From NCBI RefSeq assembly GCF_021283305.1, contig NZ_JAJSOK010000002.1, positions 224,063 through 288,062 on the forward strand: a stretch of 64,000 nucleotides of DNA. Direction: 5' to 3'. The translations under genes were made by a program, and so were the position numbers. A model generated the notes under the pieces. It did not search any database and had not been told where the DNA came from. It worked only from the letters and a program-made list of their open reading frames with translations. Position 1 is the first letter of the stretch. Each line of letters opens with the position of its first letter. The stretch comes from Pseudonocardia kujensis (lineage in GTDB: Bacteria; Actinomycetota; Actinomycetes; Mycobacteriales; Pseudonocardiaceae). Of the stretch, positions 1-8,438 are shown in pieces.

Positions 1-195
1 TACGCGCCGGTGGCGGCGGTGGTGCAGGTGGGCTCCGGCGGGGTGACCACGGCCGACGTCGAGTTCCCGGCCCCCGCGCGGACCGGCGCCACCCGGAACG
101 GTGCCGTGGCGAACGGCACCGCGCAGAACGGTGCGCAGGACGGCACCGTGGGGACCGGGGCGACGCAGAACGGGACGACGGAGGGAGTTCGATGA
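1..195 (+). CDS. C-terminal end of a protein that starts before the window
   Basis: The reading frame is open from the first base and ends at the TGA at 193-195. About 64 residues are visible. The last 35 are a low-complexity tail in which Asn-Gly pairs recur every 4-6 residues (RNG, ANG, QNG, QDG, QNG). The preceding stretch is Val-rich, like the last strand of a small beta-sandwich domain. The stop overlaps the ATG of the YceI gene by 4 bases, so the two are probably co-transcribed. Too little is present to name the protein; a membrane or surface protein with carboxypeptidase-regulatory-like repeats would fit, but this is a guess. Confidence 0.6.
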   Translation, partial: YAPVAAVVQVGSGGVTTADVEFPAPARTGATRNGAVANGTAQNGAQDGTVGTGATQNGTTEGVR

Positions 196-989
196 GCGAC
201 GTGACCGGCAGGCTGATGACCCCGGACGGCTGGCCCGTCACCGGGGGCACGCTGACGGCCGTCGACGCGACGGGTGTGCAGCGTGGCCGCGCCTCGAGCC
301 GCGAGGACGGCGGGTTCCTGATCGAGGGGCTCTCCCAGGGCCCGTACACGGTGATCGCCGCGGCGGCCGGGCACGAGCCCGCCGCGCGCACGGTCCAGGT
401 GGCCGGCGAGCGTTCCACGATGGGCGTGCTGGAGCTGGCCAAGGTGGGCGGGGACGTCCTGCCCATGCCCGGGACCTGGACGATCGACCCGCACCACTCG
501 AGCATCCGCGCCACCGCCCTGCACCTGGGCATGAGCCGGATCCACGGGCGGCTGCGCGGCTTCGGCGGCCGCATCCAGGTGGCCGACCCGCTGGAGAACA
601 GCTCGGTCGAGGTCACGATCGACCCGGGCAGCGTCGACTCCGACGACGCCGACCGCGACGCGCACCTGCGCAGCGCCGACTTCCTCGACATCGACGTCTA
701 CCCGGAGATCGGCTACAAGTCCGACGGGCTCGTCCGGATCGACACCCGGCACTGGCGGGTCGACGGGGTGCTCACGCTCAAGGGCGTGAGCGCACCGGTC
801 ACGCTCGACGTCCAGTACCGCGGCACCGGCCCGGACCTGTGGGGCGGCACCCGGGCGGCGTTCTCGGCCACCACCGAGATCTCCCGGGACGACTTCGCGA
901 TCTCCTGGAACCAGAGTGTCCTCGCCGGCGTGCTGGCGATCGGGCGCACGCTGCGGATCGACATCGACATCCAGGCCGTCCTGGGCTGA
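192..989 (+). CDS. YceI-family lipid-binding-like protein with N-terminal carboxypeptidase-regulatory-like domain
   Basis: Protein of 265 residues. Residues about 5-75 (GRLMTPDGWPVTGGTL, then DGGFLIEGL) look like a carboxypeptidase-regulatory-like beta-sandwich. Residues about 92-264 form a YceI domain: it opens with GTWTIDPHHSSI, contains the DADRDAHLRSADFLD segment and ends in a YceI-type strand. YceI lipocalin-like barrels bind isoprenoid-type lipids in characterised members; the ligand here is unknown. There is no signal peptide, so it is probably cytoplasmic unless secreted with its partner. The ATG overlaps the stop of the upstream gene (ATGA), indicating translational coupling. Confidence 0.88.
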   Translation: MSDVTGRLMTPDGWPVTGGTLTAVDATGVQRGRASSREDGGFLIEGLSQGPYTVIAAAAGHEPAARTVQVAGERSTMGVLELAKVGGDVLPMPGTWTIDPHHSSIRATALHLGMSRIHGRLRGFGGRIQVADPLENSSVEVTIDPGSVDSDDADRDAHLRSADFLDIDVYPEIGYKSDGLVRIDTRHWRVDGVLTLKGVSAPVTLDVQYRGTGPDLWGGTRAAFSATTEISRDDFAISWNQSVLAGVLAIGRTLRIDIDIQAVLG

Positions 990-1008
990 GATCCTCTCGC
1001 CGTATGGC

Positions 1009-1116
1009 TCCAGAACGCGTTCTCAGGGGCCTCTCGGGGCGCGTTGTGGAACCACAACGCGCTCTCAGAGGGCTCGCGGAAGCGTCATGGAACCATACTG
1101 CGGGGGTCTGAGGGCA
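1009..1116. repeat. Cluster of three dispersed palindromic elements between convergent genes
   Basis: Three related units lie between the stop of the YceI gene and the stop of the convergent gamma-glutamyltransferase gene. The middle one contains the inverted repeat GCGTTGTGGAACCACAACGC at 1041-1060 (9-bp arms, AA centre). The flanking units are decayed versions (TGGCTCCAGAACGCGTTCTC and TGGAACCATACTGCG). The same element occurs at 18.16-18.30 kb, also between convergent genes. It could act as a bidirectional terminator or be a REP-like mobile repeat. Confidence 0.75.
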
Positions 1117-2952
1117 TCAGAGGGCGGCGGCACTGCCCACGCCGCTGCGGCGGTCGGCGGCGGCCGCGAGCAGGCCGTCGTCCCCCCGTCCGACCGCGGA
1201 CAGCCGGCCCAGGGCCCACGGGCCCGCGTCGGTGACCCGGTGGCCGCGGCGGGCGAGCTCGTCGATCGTCTCCGCCCCGAGCCGGGACTCGACGACCAGC
1301 CCCGCCGGCTCCCACCCGCGCGGCGCGAACGAGGCCGGGAACGACGTCGTGTGCCAGGCCGGGGCGTCGATCGCCGCCTGCAGGTCCAGCCCGGCCCGGG
1401 TGTGGGCGAGCAGGAAGCACAGCTGCCACTGGTCCTGCTGGTCGCCGCCGGGGGTACCGAAGGCGATGCGGGGCTCGCCGCCGCGGAGGCCGAGGCTGGG
1501 CGAGAGGGTCGTGCGCGGGCGCCGGCCCGGCACCAGCGAGCTGGACAGGCCCTCCTCCAGCCAGAACATCTGCGCCCGGGTCCCGAGACAGAACCCCAGG
1601 TCGGGAATCGTCGGCGAGGACTGCAGCCAGCCGCCCGACGGCGTCGCGGAGACCATGTTCCCCGCCGCGTCGACGACGTCGATGTGCACCGTGTCCCCGC
1701 GGGCGACACCCTGCCCGGTCAACGTCGGCTCGCTCGGCGCGGGCTCACCGGTGGCGGCGCCCGCACCCAGCCGGGCCACCGTCGGCTCGCCGGTGCCCGG
1801 GCCCTCGGTGCCCTTGCCGATCGGCCGGTCGTGGTCGGTCGCCAGCGCGGCGAGCCGGGGGTCGCGGCCGCCGGGCGAGCCCGGCCGCAGCGCGCGCGAG
1901 GCGAGCTCGCCGATCAGCCGGCGGCGAGCCGCCGTGTAGTCCTTCGCCAGCAGGTCGGCCATCGGCACCGGGGCGCTGTCGCCATACCAGGCCTCCCGGT
2001 CGGCGAAGGCGAGCTTGGCGGCCTCGGCCGTGGTGTGCACGGTGTCGGCGGTGGCGACCCCGTCGGTGTAGGCGAGGTCGGTGTCGTCGAGCAGGCGGAG
2101 CGTCTGGGCCAGGACCGGGCCCTGCGACCACGGGCCGCACTTCGCGACCTGCCAGCCCGCGCCGGCGTCGACGACCAGGGCGTCCTCGTAGGTGGCCGAC
2201 CAGCCGGCCAGGTCGTCGGCGGTGAGCACGCCGGCGTGGTCGTGCCCGGTCTCGTCGCGCACCGGCGTACGGCAGAAGCGGTCGACGGCCTCGGCGACGA
2301 ACCCGCGGTACCAGGCCGCCCGGGCGGCGTCGATGCGCGCCTCCCGGCTCGGCCCCTGCGCCTCGCCGAGCAGCCGCTCCCAGGTCGCCGCGAGCGCCGG
2401 CAACCGGTGGGAGCGACGGGGGATGCCGCCGTCGGTCAGCCACTGCGCGGCGGAGCCCGGCCAGTGCCGACGGAAGTGCTCCGCGACGGTCGCGATCGTG
2501 GCCGGGATCCGCGGGACCAGCGGGAACCCGCCGGCGGCGTAGCCGAGCGCGGGCGCCAGGACGTCGGCCAGCTCCCAGGTGCCGTGGTCGCGCAGCAGGG
2601 TGAGCCAGGCGTCCCACGCGCCGGGGACGGTGGCCGCGAGCAGCCCGGTGCCGGGGACGATGGTGCAGCCCTCGGCGCGGTAGTGGTCGATCGTCGCCCC
2701 GGCCGGCGCGACGCCCTGTCCACAGAGCACCGCGGGCCGCGGGTCGGCCGCGGTGGCGAACACGATCGGGACCTCGCCGCCGGGGCCGCACAGGTGCGGT
2801 TCCACGACCTGCAGGACGAACCCGGCCGCGACGGCGGCATCGAAGGCGTTGCCGCCCCGGGCCAGCACGGTCAGGGCGGTGGAGGTGCCGAGATGGTGGG
2901 TGCTCGCGGCCGCGCCGGTGGGGCCGAGCTTCTCGTACGTGCGGGGTGCCAC
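1117..2952 (-). CDS. Gamma-glutamyltransferase family protein
   Basis: Protein of 611 residues from a GTG at 2952, preceded by a GGGAG ribosome-binding site. An upstream in-frame ATG at 3075 would add 41 unconserved residues and lacks such a site. Family marks are the N-terminal block (LGTSTALTVLARGGNAFDAAVAAGF), the predicted autocleavage/nucleophile threonine in GDTVHIDVVDAAGNMVS, and the later GTPGGDQQ block. Ntn-hydrolases of this family split gamma-glutamyl amides such as glutathione, or act on cephalosporin- or capsule-type substrates. There is no evident signal peptide, so it is probably an intracellular homologue of unknown substrate. It stands alone. Confidence 0.88.
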   Translation of the reverse strand: MAPRTYEKLGPTGAAASTHHLGTSTALTVLARGGNAFDAAVAAGFVLQVVEPHLCGPGGEVPIVFATAADPRPAVLCGQGVAPAGATIDHYRAEGCTIVPGTGLLAATVPGAWDAWLTLLRDHGTWELADVLAPALGYAAGGFPLVPRIPATIATVAEHFRRHWPGSAAQWLTDGGIPRRSHRLPALAATWERLLGEAQGPSREARIDAARAAWYRGFVAEAVDRFCRTPVRDETGHDHAGVLTADDLAGWSATYEDALVVDAGAGWQVAKCGPWSQGPVLAQTLRLLDDTDLAYTDGVATADTVHTTAEAAKLAFADREAWYGDSAPVPMADLLAKDYTAARRRLIGELASRALRPGSPGGRDPRLAALATDHDRPIGKGTEGPGTGEPTVARLGAGAATGEPAPSEPTLTGQGVARGDTVHIDVVDAAGNMVSATPSGGWLQSSPTIPDLGFCLGTRAQMFWLEEGLSSSLVPGRRPRTTLSPSLGLRGGEPRIAFGTPGGDQQDQWQLCFLLAHTRAGLDLQAAIDAPAWHTTSFPASFAPRGWEPAGLVVESRLGAETIDELARRGHRVTDAGPWALGRLSAVGRGDDGLLAAAADRRSGVGSAAAL

Positions 2953-3242
2953 GCTCCCACCCTCGCACCGGCCGGCCACCGACGCCGACCGGAGGGCCGT
3001 CCCGACAGCAGGATCCGCCCACGACCGCCCGTGCGCGGTGGCCCCGTGAGCAGGGCGGGCCGGACCCACCCGCACGCATGATCACCGCTGGGGACCGCAG
3101 AGTGCCGGATGTGGCTGCCTTCGGTCCGAACCGACGATCACGACCGTCGAAGCACGGGCCCGAAGCAGCGCTGGAGAATCAGCACCTCCTTTCGCGGGCG
3201 GTCCTCGGCCGGTCCGCGGCGGAAGGGGTCGCGGCCGGGAGA

Positions 3243-3773
3243 TCAGAACAGGGTCGGGGCCAGCACACCCTCATGGGCGAGCAGCCACTCCTTGGTCGCG
3301 CGGCCCCCGCCGAACCCGCCGAGCCCGCCCGCGGCCATGACCCGGTGGCAGGGCACGACGACCGGGATCGGGTTCGAGCCCATGATGGAGCCGACCCCGC
3401 GGGCCGCGGTGTAGCCGTGGCCCTCGTAGGCCCCGCTGAGCGCGGCGAGCTCCGCGTAGGTCGTGGTCGCCCCGTACGGGACGTGCGCGAACAGCGCCTG
3501 GAGCACGGTGCGCTGGGTGCCGTGGGTGAGCCGCCAGTCCAGCGGCAGCTCGAACGTCCGCCGCCCGCCGGCCAGGTACTCCGCGAGCTGCGCCGCCGCC
3601 GGGGCGGTCCCGCGCGGGTCCTCGACGGGCTCGGCGCCCAACCGCGCTGCGGCGGCCAGCGCGCGCTCCGGCACCGCCCCGAACCCGACCAGGCACAGGC
3701 CCGCCTCGCTCACCGCGACGGTGAGCGCCCCGATCGGCTCGGGCGCGGCGACGGTCCCCCAGCTCAGCTGCAC
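3243..3773 (-). CDS. ogt: Methylated-DNA--protein-cysteine methyltransferase
   Basis: Protein of 176 residues with the invariant active-site motif PCHRV (Cys142) and the helix-turn-helix segment leading to RGVGSIMGSNPIP. It transfers the methyl group from O6-methylguanine irreversibly to its own cysteine, repairing alkylated DNA in the cytoplasm. The C-terminal end (GGRATKEWLLAHEGV) is standard. The start is taken as the GTG at 3773 (VQLSWGTV); longer in-frame versions have no good ribosome-binding site. It lies downstream of the RecB-like nuclease gene on the same strand, with a 53-base gap. Confidence 0.93.
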   Translation of the reverse strand: MQLSWGTVAAPEPIGALTVAVSEAGLCLVGFGAVPERALAAAARLGAEPVEDPRGTAPAAAQLAEYLAGGRRTFELPLDWRLTHGTQRTVLQALFAHVPYGATTTYAELAALSGAYEGHGYTAARGVGSIMGSNPIPVVVPCHRVMAAGGLGGFGGGRATKEWLLAHEGVLAPTLF

Positions 3774-3826
3774 CCGACCAGCATGCTCCGGTCCTCCCGG
3801 CACGCGCCGGCGGATTCCGGACACGG

Positions 3827-5626
3827 TCACAGCTCCGACGCGAGCGGGACCTCGTCGACCGCGCGGGTGGTCATCCACTCCCGCAACGCCTGCGTGGCCA
3901 GCACGTCGTCGGTGTTGTAGTCGAGCAGCCGCAGGCGTTGCGCCGGGTCCGGCGGGGCGCCGTCCATGCCCACCGCGTCCCGGTACCAGCGCATCGAGTT
4001 CTCCCCGCCGGCCTCCGGGTCCCGCCAGCTGAACCCGGCCACCGGGGCGATCTTCTTCAGCCCCTTGCCCTGTGCGCACAGGAACCACTCGTTGACCACC
4101 GCGAACAGGTCGACCCACCACTCGGCGGCGATGAACGCGCGGACCTCCTCGACCGGTGGGACGCCGGGCATGCCCGCGAACCGGGTGGCCGAGGACAGCA
4201 GCCAGCGGTTCTCGGCCTGCTCGTTGTAGCAGTAGGCGGCGAACGTGCGGCCGGTCCGCTCGGCGGCGGCCCGGACGCCCGAGAGCCAGGTCCAGAACTC
4301 GGCGAAGGAGCGCCCCTCGTCCGGTGTGGGGACCGGTTCCCAGGTGGCGAACGCGCGGTAGCCCTCCGGCTGGTCGCCCTCGCGCCGGCCGCCCGGGTAC
4401 GACAGCGCCGCGCCCCAGAGGTAGGCGCCGGACTCGCCGAAGCTCTCCATGTCGACGTCGACCTCGACGTCCGCCCGGTAGACCGGCACCCGCTCCACCC
4501 GGCGGGCCACGGCCAGGCCGCGCCGCCAGCCCCGGGCCAGCGCCACGACGTCCGGGTACGGGGTGCCGGGCAGCGGCACGGGCGGCTCGGCCCGCGGATC
4601 CAGGTCGGCCAGCTCGTCGACCGTGCGGATCCCGATCTCGCGCAGCGCCACCGCCGTGTCGCCGCGGACGACCAGGCTCACGTCCCGCTCCGCGGTGAGC
4701 CGCGCCTCGCAGGTCGGCCACCACGGGCACCGCCGGCACTCCAGCACGCGCGAGGGCTCGGCCAACGGCTCGGCCCCGGTGGCCGCCGCCAGGGCGACGG
4801 CCGCGCGGTCGGCGAACCGCTCGTCGTACTCCTCGAGGGTGCTGCGGTCGCCCGGCCAGTGCCCGGCCCGCAGGTCGTGCCATACCACGACGTCGGCGTC
4901 GAGGCCGACGACCCCACCGCGGGCGGCGCCCTCCACCTCCGCGGGCGGGGCCCAGCCCGCGGTCCGCAGCATCCGCGTGAGGTGCGCGAGCCGCAGCAGG
5001 TCCCGCGGCTGCGAGCGCACCTTCCGCTCCTCGTCCACCACCGCGCGCTGCGGGAACGGCGCGGTCAGCGGGGTGGTGGCCGCACCGGCGCCGGGATCGG
5101 TGATCCGGTGCCGCACGACGATCACGGGCACGTACCCGCCGCCGGGCACGCGCACCAGCAACTCGGCCGAGCCGCGCCGGCCCGCCGGGTCGACGGGCAG
5201 GACGGCCCCGCCGATCACGCCGGCGCCCGCGGCGACCAGTTCCCCGGTCAGCCGGGCGCGCTCCGCCGCGGGCAGGCCCTCCGGCACCGCCCGCCACGCC
5301 GCGGGCTGCGCGCCGGCCACCGCCTCCGCGATCCGGGCACGGTGCTCCCGCACGTCCGCCCGGCGCTGCTCCAGCGCCGGATCGGGCAGGGCCCGCGGCG
5401 CCGAGGCCGCCGACGGGTCGTGGTCCAGGTGCACCCGGCGCCGGCACCGGGTGGTCGCCGCCGCATCGAGCAGGGGGACACGGGTTCCGCCGTGGGGAGC
5501 GGGCGCCGACCCCTCGCCGCGCCCGGGCACGGGGCCACCGGGGCCCGCCTGCCCGCCCGCACCGCTGATCGTCGCCGTCACACACCCGAGGGTAGAGACC
5601 GACACCGACAACTCCGCGTCCGCCAC
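3827..5626 (-). CDS. TM0106-type RecB-like putative nuclease
   Basis: Protein of 599 residues. The N-terminal part carries RecB/Cas4-like features: TTRCRRRVHLDHD near the start, and a cysteine cluster LECRRCPWWPTC near residue 290 that would complete an Fe-S site with the first Cys. The C-terminal half is a predicted RNase H-like exonuclease with VDVDMESF and a late DYNTDDVLAT motif that supply acidic residues. This matches the TM0106 family of uncharacterised nucleases. A role in DNA repair is suggested by the neighbouring ogt gene but is not proven. The annotated ATG may be slightly early; the conserved part starts near residue 50. Confidence 0.8.
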   Translation of the reverse strand: MADAELSVSVSTLGCVTATISGAGGQAGPGGPVPGRGEGSAPAPHGGTRVPLLDAAATTRCRRRVHLDHDPSAASAPRALPDPALEQRRADVREHRARIAEAVAGAQPAAWRAVPEGLPAAERARLTGELVAAGAGVIGGAVLPVDPAGRRGSAELLVRVPGGGYVPVIVVRHRITDPGAGAATTPLTAPFPQRAVVDEERKVRSQPRDLLRLAHLTRMLRTAGWAPPAEVEGAARGGVVGLDADVVVWHDLRAGHWPGDRSTLEEYDERFADRAAVALAAATGAEPLAEPSRVLECRRCPWWPTCEARLTAERDVSLVVRGDTAVALREIGIRTVDELADLDPRAEPPVPLPGTPYPDVVALARGWRRGLAVARRVERVPVYRADVEVDVDMESFGESGAYLWGAALSYPGGRREGDQPEGYRAFATWEPVPTPDEGRSFAEFWTWLSGVRAAAERTGRTFAAYCYNEQAENRWLLSSATRFAGMPGVPPVEEVRAFIAAEWWVDLFAVVNEWFLCAQGKGLKKIAPVAGFSWRDPEAGGENSMRWYRDAVGMDGAPPDPAQRLRLLDYNTDDVLATQALREWMTTRAVDEVPLASEL

Positions 5627-5696
5627 GGCGCGCCACGCCCTCTAGGCTGCCGCTGATCACCGGAAACGGGTACGCGACGCGGGAGGCACCGGAGAC

Positions 5697-6392
5697 ATGG
5701 CACTGCGACGAGGTGGGTCGCCTGCCGCCGCGAAGGCCACCAAGGTCGAGAAGAAGGCCGCGAAGGCGGCGGACAAGGCCGAGCGCAAGGCCCGCAGGGC
5801 GGCCGAGCAGGCCGGCGACCCGGTGAGCCGGGCCGCCGGGACCGCGCTGGCCGCCGTCGAGGCCGTGACCTCGGACAAGCCCGGGCGCAAGGCGGCGAAG
5901 AAGGCCCGCAAGGAGGCCGGGAAGGCGCAGAAGGCGCTCTCCAAGGAGGCCGGCACCGCCGCCCCCAAGGACCTCACGCCCGCGAACACCAAGCGGCTCA
6001 TCGCGGTCGGGAAGGCCGTCGCGCCGCTGCTCGCGCCCTACGCGATCGCCGCCGGCGCGGTCGCCCGGGAGCAGTGGGACACCTACCGGGCCCGCCGGCT
6101 CGGCGTGCCCGCGGACCAGCTCGGCCGCTACAGCGGCCGCGGGGGCGCGCTGCACGCCCGCATCTCCCGTGCGGGCGAGGCCCTCACCGAGCTGGAGACC
6201 TCACCCGACGCCGGCCCGGCCGCGACCTCGTTCGTCCGCGAGATGCGCCCCCGGCTCGCCGACCTCGCGGTGGCCGTCCGGGCGGCCGAGCAGATGCCGT
6301 CCGGGCGCCGCCGCACGGCGTTCCGCGCGGTCGCGGGCGAGCTCGACCGGGTCGAGGACCAGCTGCTCGACCTCCTCGGGATCCGCCCGTAA
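5697..6392 (+). CDS. DUF6474-like Lys/Ala-rich protein
   Basis: Protein of 231 residues behind a GGGAGG site. The first 95 residues are very rich in Lys and Ala (KVEKKAAKAADKAERKARRA and similar) and should form a long basic helix. A hydrophobic helix follows (VGKAVAPLLAPYAIAAGAVA), then a more ordered acidic and helical C-terminus. I recognise it as a DUF6474-type protein of Pseudonocardiaceae, with no known function. The basic helix could bind nucleic acid or an acidic membrane surface; this is inference. It is divergent from the nuclease gene. Confidence 0.7.
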   Translation: MALRRGGSPAAAKATKVEKKAAKAADKAERKARRAAEQAGDPVSRAAGTALAAVEAVTSDKPGRKAAKKARKEAGKAQKALSKEAGTAAPKDLTPANTKRLIAVGKAVAPLLAPYAIAAGAVAREQWDTYRARRLGVPADQLGRYSGRGGALHARISRAGEALTELETSPDAGPAATSFVREMRPRLADLAVAVRAAEQMPSGRRRTAFRAVAGELDRVEDQLLDLLGIRP

Positions 6393-6440
6393 CCGGACCC
6401 ACACCGCCGCCGCGCCGGGCCTCGGCTACCGTCTGTGCCC

Positions 6441-7010
6441 ATGCAGTCCCGGCCTGGCCCGTTCGGGGCCGGCCCACCGACCGGTCCGACCCCCGCGCGG
6501 GTACTGCGCGGGGCCGTCCTGGCCTCGCTCAGCACCCTGTTGACCGCCCTCGGCCACCTGGCGGGGGGCGGCACCCTCGGCGACCTCGGGCTGCTCGTCG
6601 TGCTGCTCCCGCTGCTCGCACTGGCCGTCACGTCGACCGCCGAGCGGGTCCGCGGGCCGGTCGGCACCCTGCTGGTGCTCGGCGGCGGCCAGGTGGTGCA
6701 GCACGAGCTGCTCGTGCTCCTCGGGCACGACCACACGGGCGTCGCGTCCGGTCCGCAGATGCTGGCGGGCCACGCCGTCGCCACGGTGCTCTCCGGCCTG
6801 CTGCTGCGCGACGTCGACCGGCTGCTCTCGGCACTGGCCCGGGCGCTGCGCCGGATCCTGCCGCGCCGGTCCGCGCCGCCGCCCGCCGACGCCCCGCTCC
6901 GCACGCTCGCCGTGCCCGCGGCCGGGGTGGCCGGGCACGTCCGCCGCGCCGTCGTCGGCGCCGTCCTCCGCCGGGGTCCACCGGCACCGGGTCCGATCCC
7001 CGCCACCTGA
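6441..7010 (+). CDS. Small membrane protein of the copper gene group
   Basis: Protein of 189 residues with about four hydrophobic helices (LASLSTLLTALGHLAG, LGLLVVLLPLLALAV, a Gly-rich helix with QVVQHELLVLLGHDH, and AGHAVATVLSGLLL) and a basic Pro-rich tail. The histidines between helices could bind a metal. It lies 72 bases upstream of the YcnI gene and is probably the first gene of the copper group. I do not recognise a named family. No clear ribosome-binding site precedes the ATG; a TACCGT at 6427-6432 could be the -10 of a leaderless transcript. A GTG at 6435 is an alternative start. Confidence 0.65.
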   Translation: MQSRPGPFGAGPPTGPTPARVLRGAVLASLSTLLTALGHLAGGGTLGDLGLLVVLLPLLALAVTSTAERVRGPVGTLLVLGGGQVVQHELLVLLGHDHTGVASGPQMLAGHAVATVLSGLLLRDVDRLLSALARALRRILPRRSAPPPADAPLRTLAVPAAGVAGHVRRAVVGAVLRRGPPAPGPIPAT

Positions 7011-7082
7011 TCGCACCCGCCGGTCCCCGAGGGCCGGTCCGCACCCCGCGCGCCGAAGCCGGCGCGCCGAGAGGACAAGACC

Positions 7083-7856
7083 GTGTTCACCCGCACCCGC
7101 CGTACCGCGCTGCGCGCGGCGGCCGTCACCGCCGCCGCCGGCGGCCTCCTCCTCGCCGGGACCGTCCCGGCGTTCGCGCACGTCACCGCCCAGCCCAGCA
7201 CCGCCGAGCAGGGCGGCTACGCCGTGATCTCGATGCGCGTGCCCAACGAGTCCGACACCGCGGGCACCACCAAGGTCGAGGTCACCTTCCCGACCGACCA
7301 CCCGATCACCTCCGCCCGCACGACCCCGCAGGCGGGCTGGACGGCCGAGGTCACCAAGGGCGCGCTGCCCGCGCCCGTCGACGTCAACGGGCAGCAGGTC
7401 ACCCAGGGGGTCCTGAAGGTCACCTGGACCGCCCAGCCGGGCACCCGGATCGGGCCCGGCCAGTTCGTCGACTTCCCGCTGTCGCTCGGCCCGCTGCCGA
7501 CGGGCACCGACCAGCTGGTCCTGCCCGCCACGCAGACCTACGACGACGGCCGCGTCGTCGCCTGGGACGAGCCGAGCACCCCGGGCGGCGCGGAGCCGGA
7601 GCACCCGGCCCCGACCGTCACCCTGACGCCCGCCGCGGCCGGCGGGCACGGCGGCCACGACGGCGCCGCGGCCGCGGGCACCGAGCAGACGGCCGCGTCG
7701 ACGACCGACACCACCGCCCGCTGGCTCGGCGGCATCGGCCTGCTGCTCGGCGCGCTCGGGCTCGGCCTGGGCGGCGGGGCGTTGCTGCGCAGCCGTCGTC
7801 CCGCCCCGACCCCGGCTCCGAGGACCGACGAGGACAAGGTGGGGAGCGACACGTGA
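7083..7856 (+). CDS. YcnI family copper-binding protein (DUF1775)
   Basis: Protein of 257 residues. A signal peptide with twin Arg-rich start (RTRRTALRAAAVTAAAGG) ends at AFA, leaving a mature N-terminus beginning HVTAQP. That N-terminal histidine is the copper ligand of YcnI proteins. A DUF1775 beta-sandwich follows, then a His-rich linker (GGHGGHDG) and one C-terminal transmembrane helix near residues 218-240. It should face the outside and handle copper for cytochrome oxidase supply or resistance. The start is a GTG behind GAGAGGA. Its stop overlaps the GTG of the CopC gene by 4 bases. Confidence 0.9.
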   Translation: MFTRTRRTALRAAAVTAAAGGLLLAGTVPAFAHVTAQPSTAEQGGYAVISMRVPNESDTAGTTKVEVTFPTDHPITSARTTPQAGWTAEVTKGALPAPVDVNGQQVTQGVLKVTWTAQPGTRIGPGQFVDFPLSLGPLPTGTDQLVLPATQTYDDGRVVAWDEPSTPGGAEPEHPAPTVTLTPAAAGGHGGHDGAAAAGTEQTAASTTDTTARWLGGIGLLLGALGLGLGGGALLRSRRPAPTPAPRTDEDKVGSDT

Positions 7857-8407
7857 TCCGCCTGGCCCGTCTCGCCGCCGCCGGCCTGCTCGCCGGGCTC
7901 GTCCTGCTGCTCGGTGCCACCCCGGCCCTCGCGCACGCGGAGTTCGAGGGCAGCGACCCGGCCGACGGCGCCAGCCTGGCCACCGGGCCGCAGAAGGTCA
8001 CGCTGACCTTCAGCGACACCATGCAGCAGGGCTTCAACACGATCACGGTCATCGGCCCGGACGGCGCGGACTACGTCGACGGCGAGGTCCAGGCCCAGGG
8101 CGACTCGGTCAGCGCGACGCTCGGGCCGCTCGGCCCGGCCGGCCGCTACGAGATCGGCTACCGCGTGCTCTCCGACGACGGCCACCCCGTCTCGGGCAAG
8201 GTCGGGTTCACCCTGACCACGGCCGGGACGGGCACCGGGCACGCCGCCGCGGCGACGCCGTCGGCCGACGCGGCCCCGAGTGCCGCCCCGGCGGCGCAGG
8301 CGGCCCCGGCCGAGTCCGGCGGCATGCCGGTCTGGCCGTGGATCGTGGGTGCCGTGGTGCTGGTGGGCGCCGGGGTGGCCGTCGCGATGCGGCTGGGCCG
8401 GTCGTGA
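7853..8407 (+). CDS. CopC-domain copper-binding protein
   Basis: Protein of 184 residues starting at a GTG that overlaps the previous stop (GTGA). A signal peptide ends ALA, and the mature protein begins HAEFEGSDPADG, giving the N-terminal histidine of the CopC copper site. The CopC fold is visible (VTLTFSDTM, YRVLSDDGHPVSG, the latter with the second His). An Ala/Pro-rich linker leads to a single C-terminal helix (WPWIVGAVVLVGAGVAVAM) that anchors it to the membrane. It is predicted to pass Cu(II) to the CopD protein encoded next. Confidence 0.92.
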   Translation: MIRLARLAAAGLLAGLVLLLGATPALAHAEFEGSDPADGASLATGPQKVTLTFSDTMQQGFNTITVIGPDGADYVDGEVQAQGDSVSATLGPLGPAGRYEIGYRVLSDDGHPVSGKVGFTLTTAGTGTGHAAAATPSADAAPSAAPAAQAAPAESGGMPVWPWIVGAVVLVGAGVAVAMRLGRS

Positions 8408-8438
8408 GGCACCGGGACGACCGCACGGGCCGGGCCTG

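Noticed and set aside
3243..6155. A single 970-residue protein containing ogt at its C-terminus
   Set aside because: The frame is open by chance across the nuclease gene, which is in another frame with real domain motifs; only the last 176 residues are coding-like.
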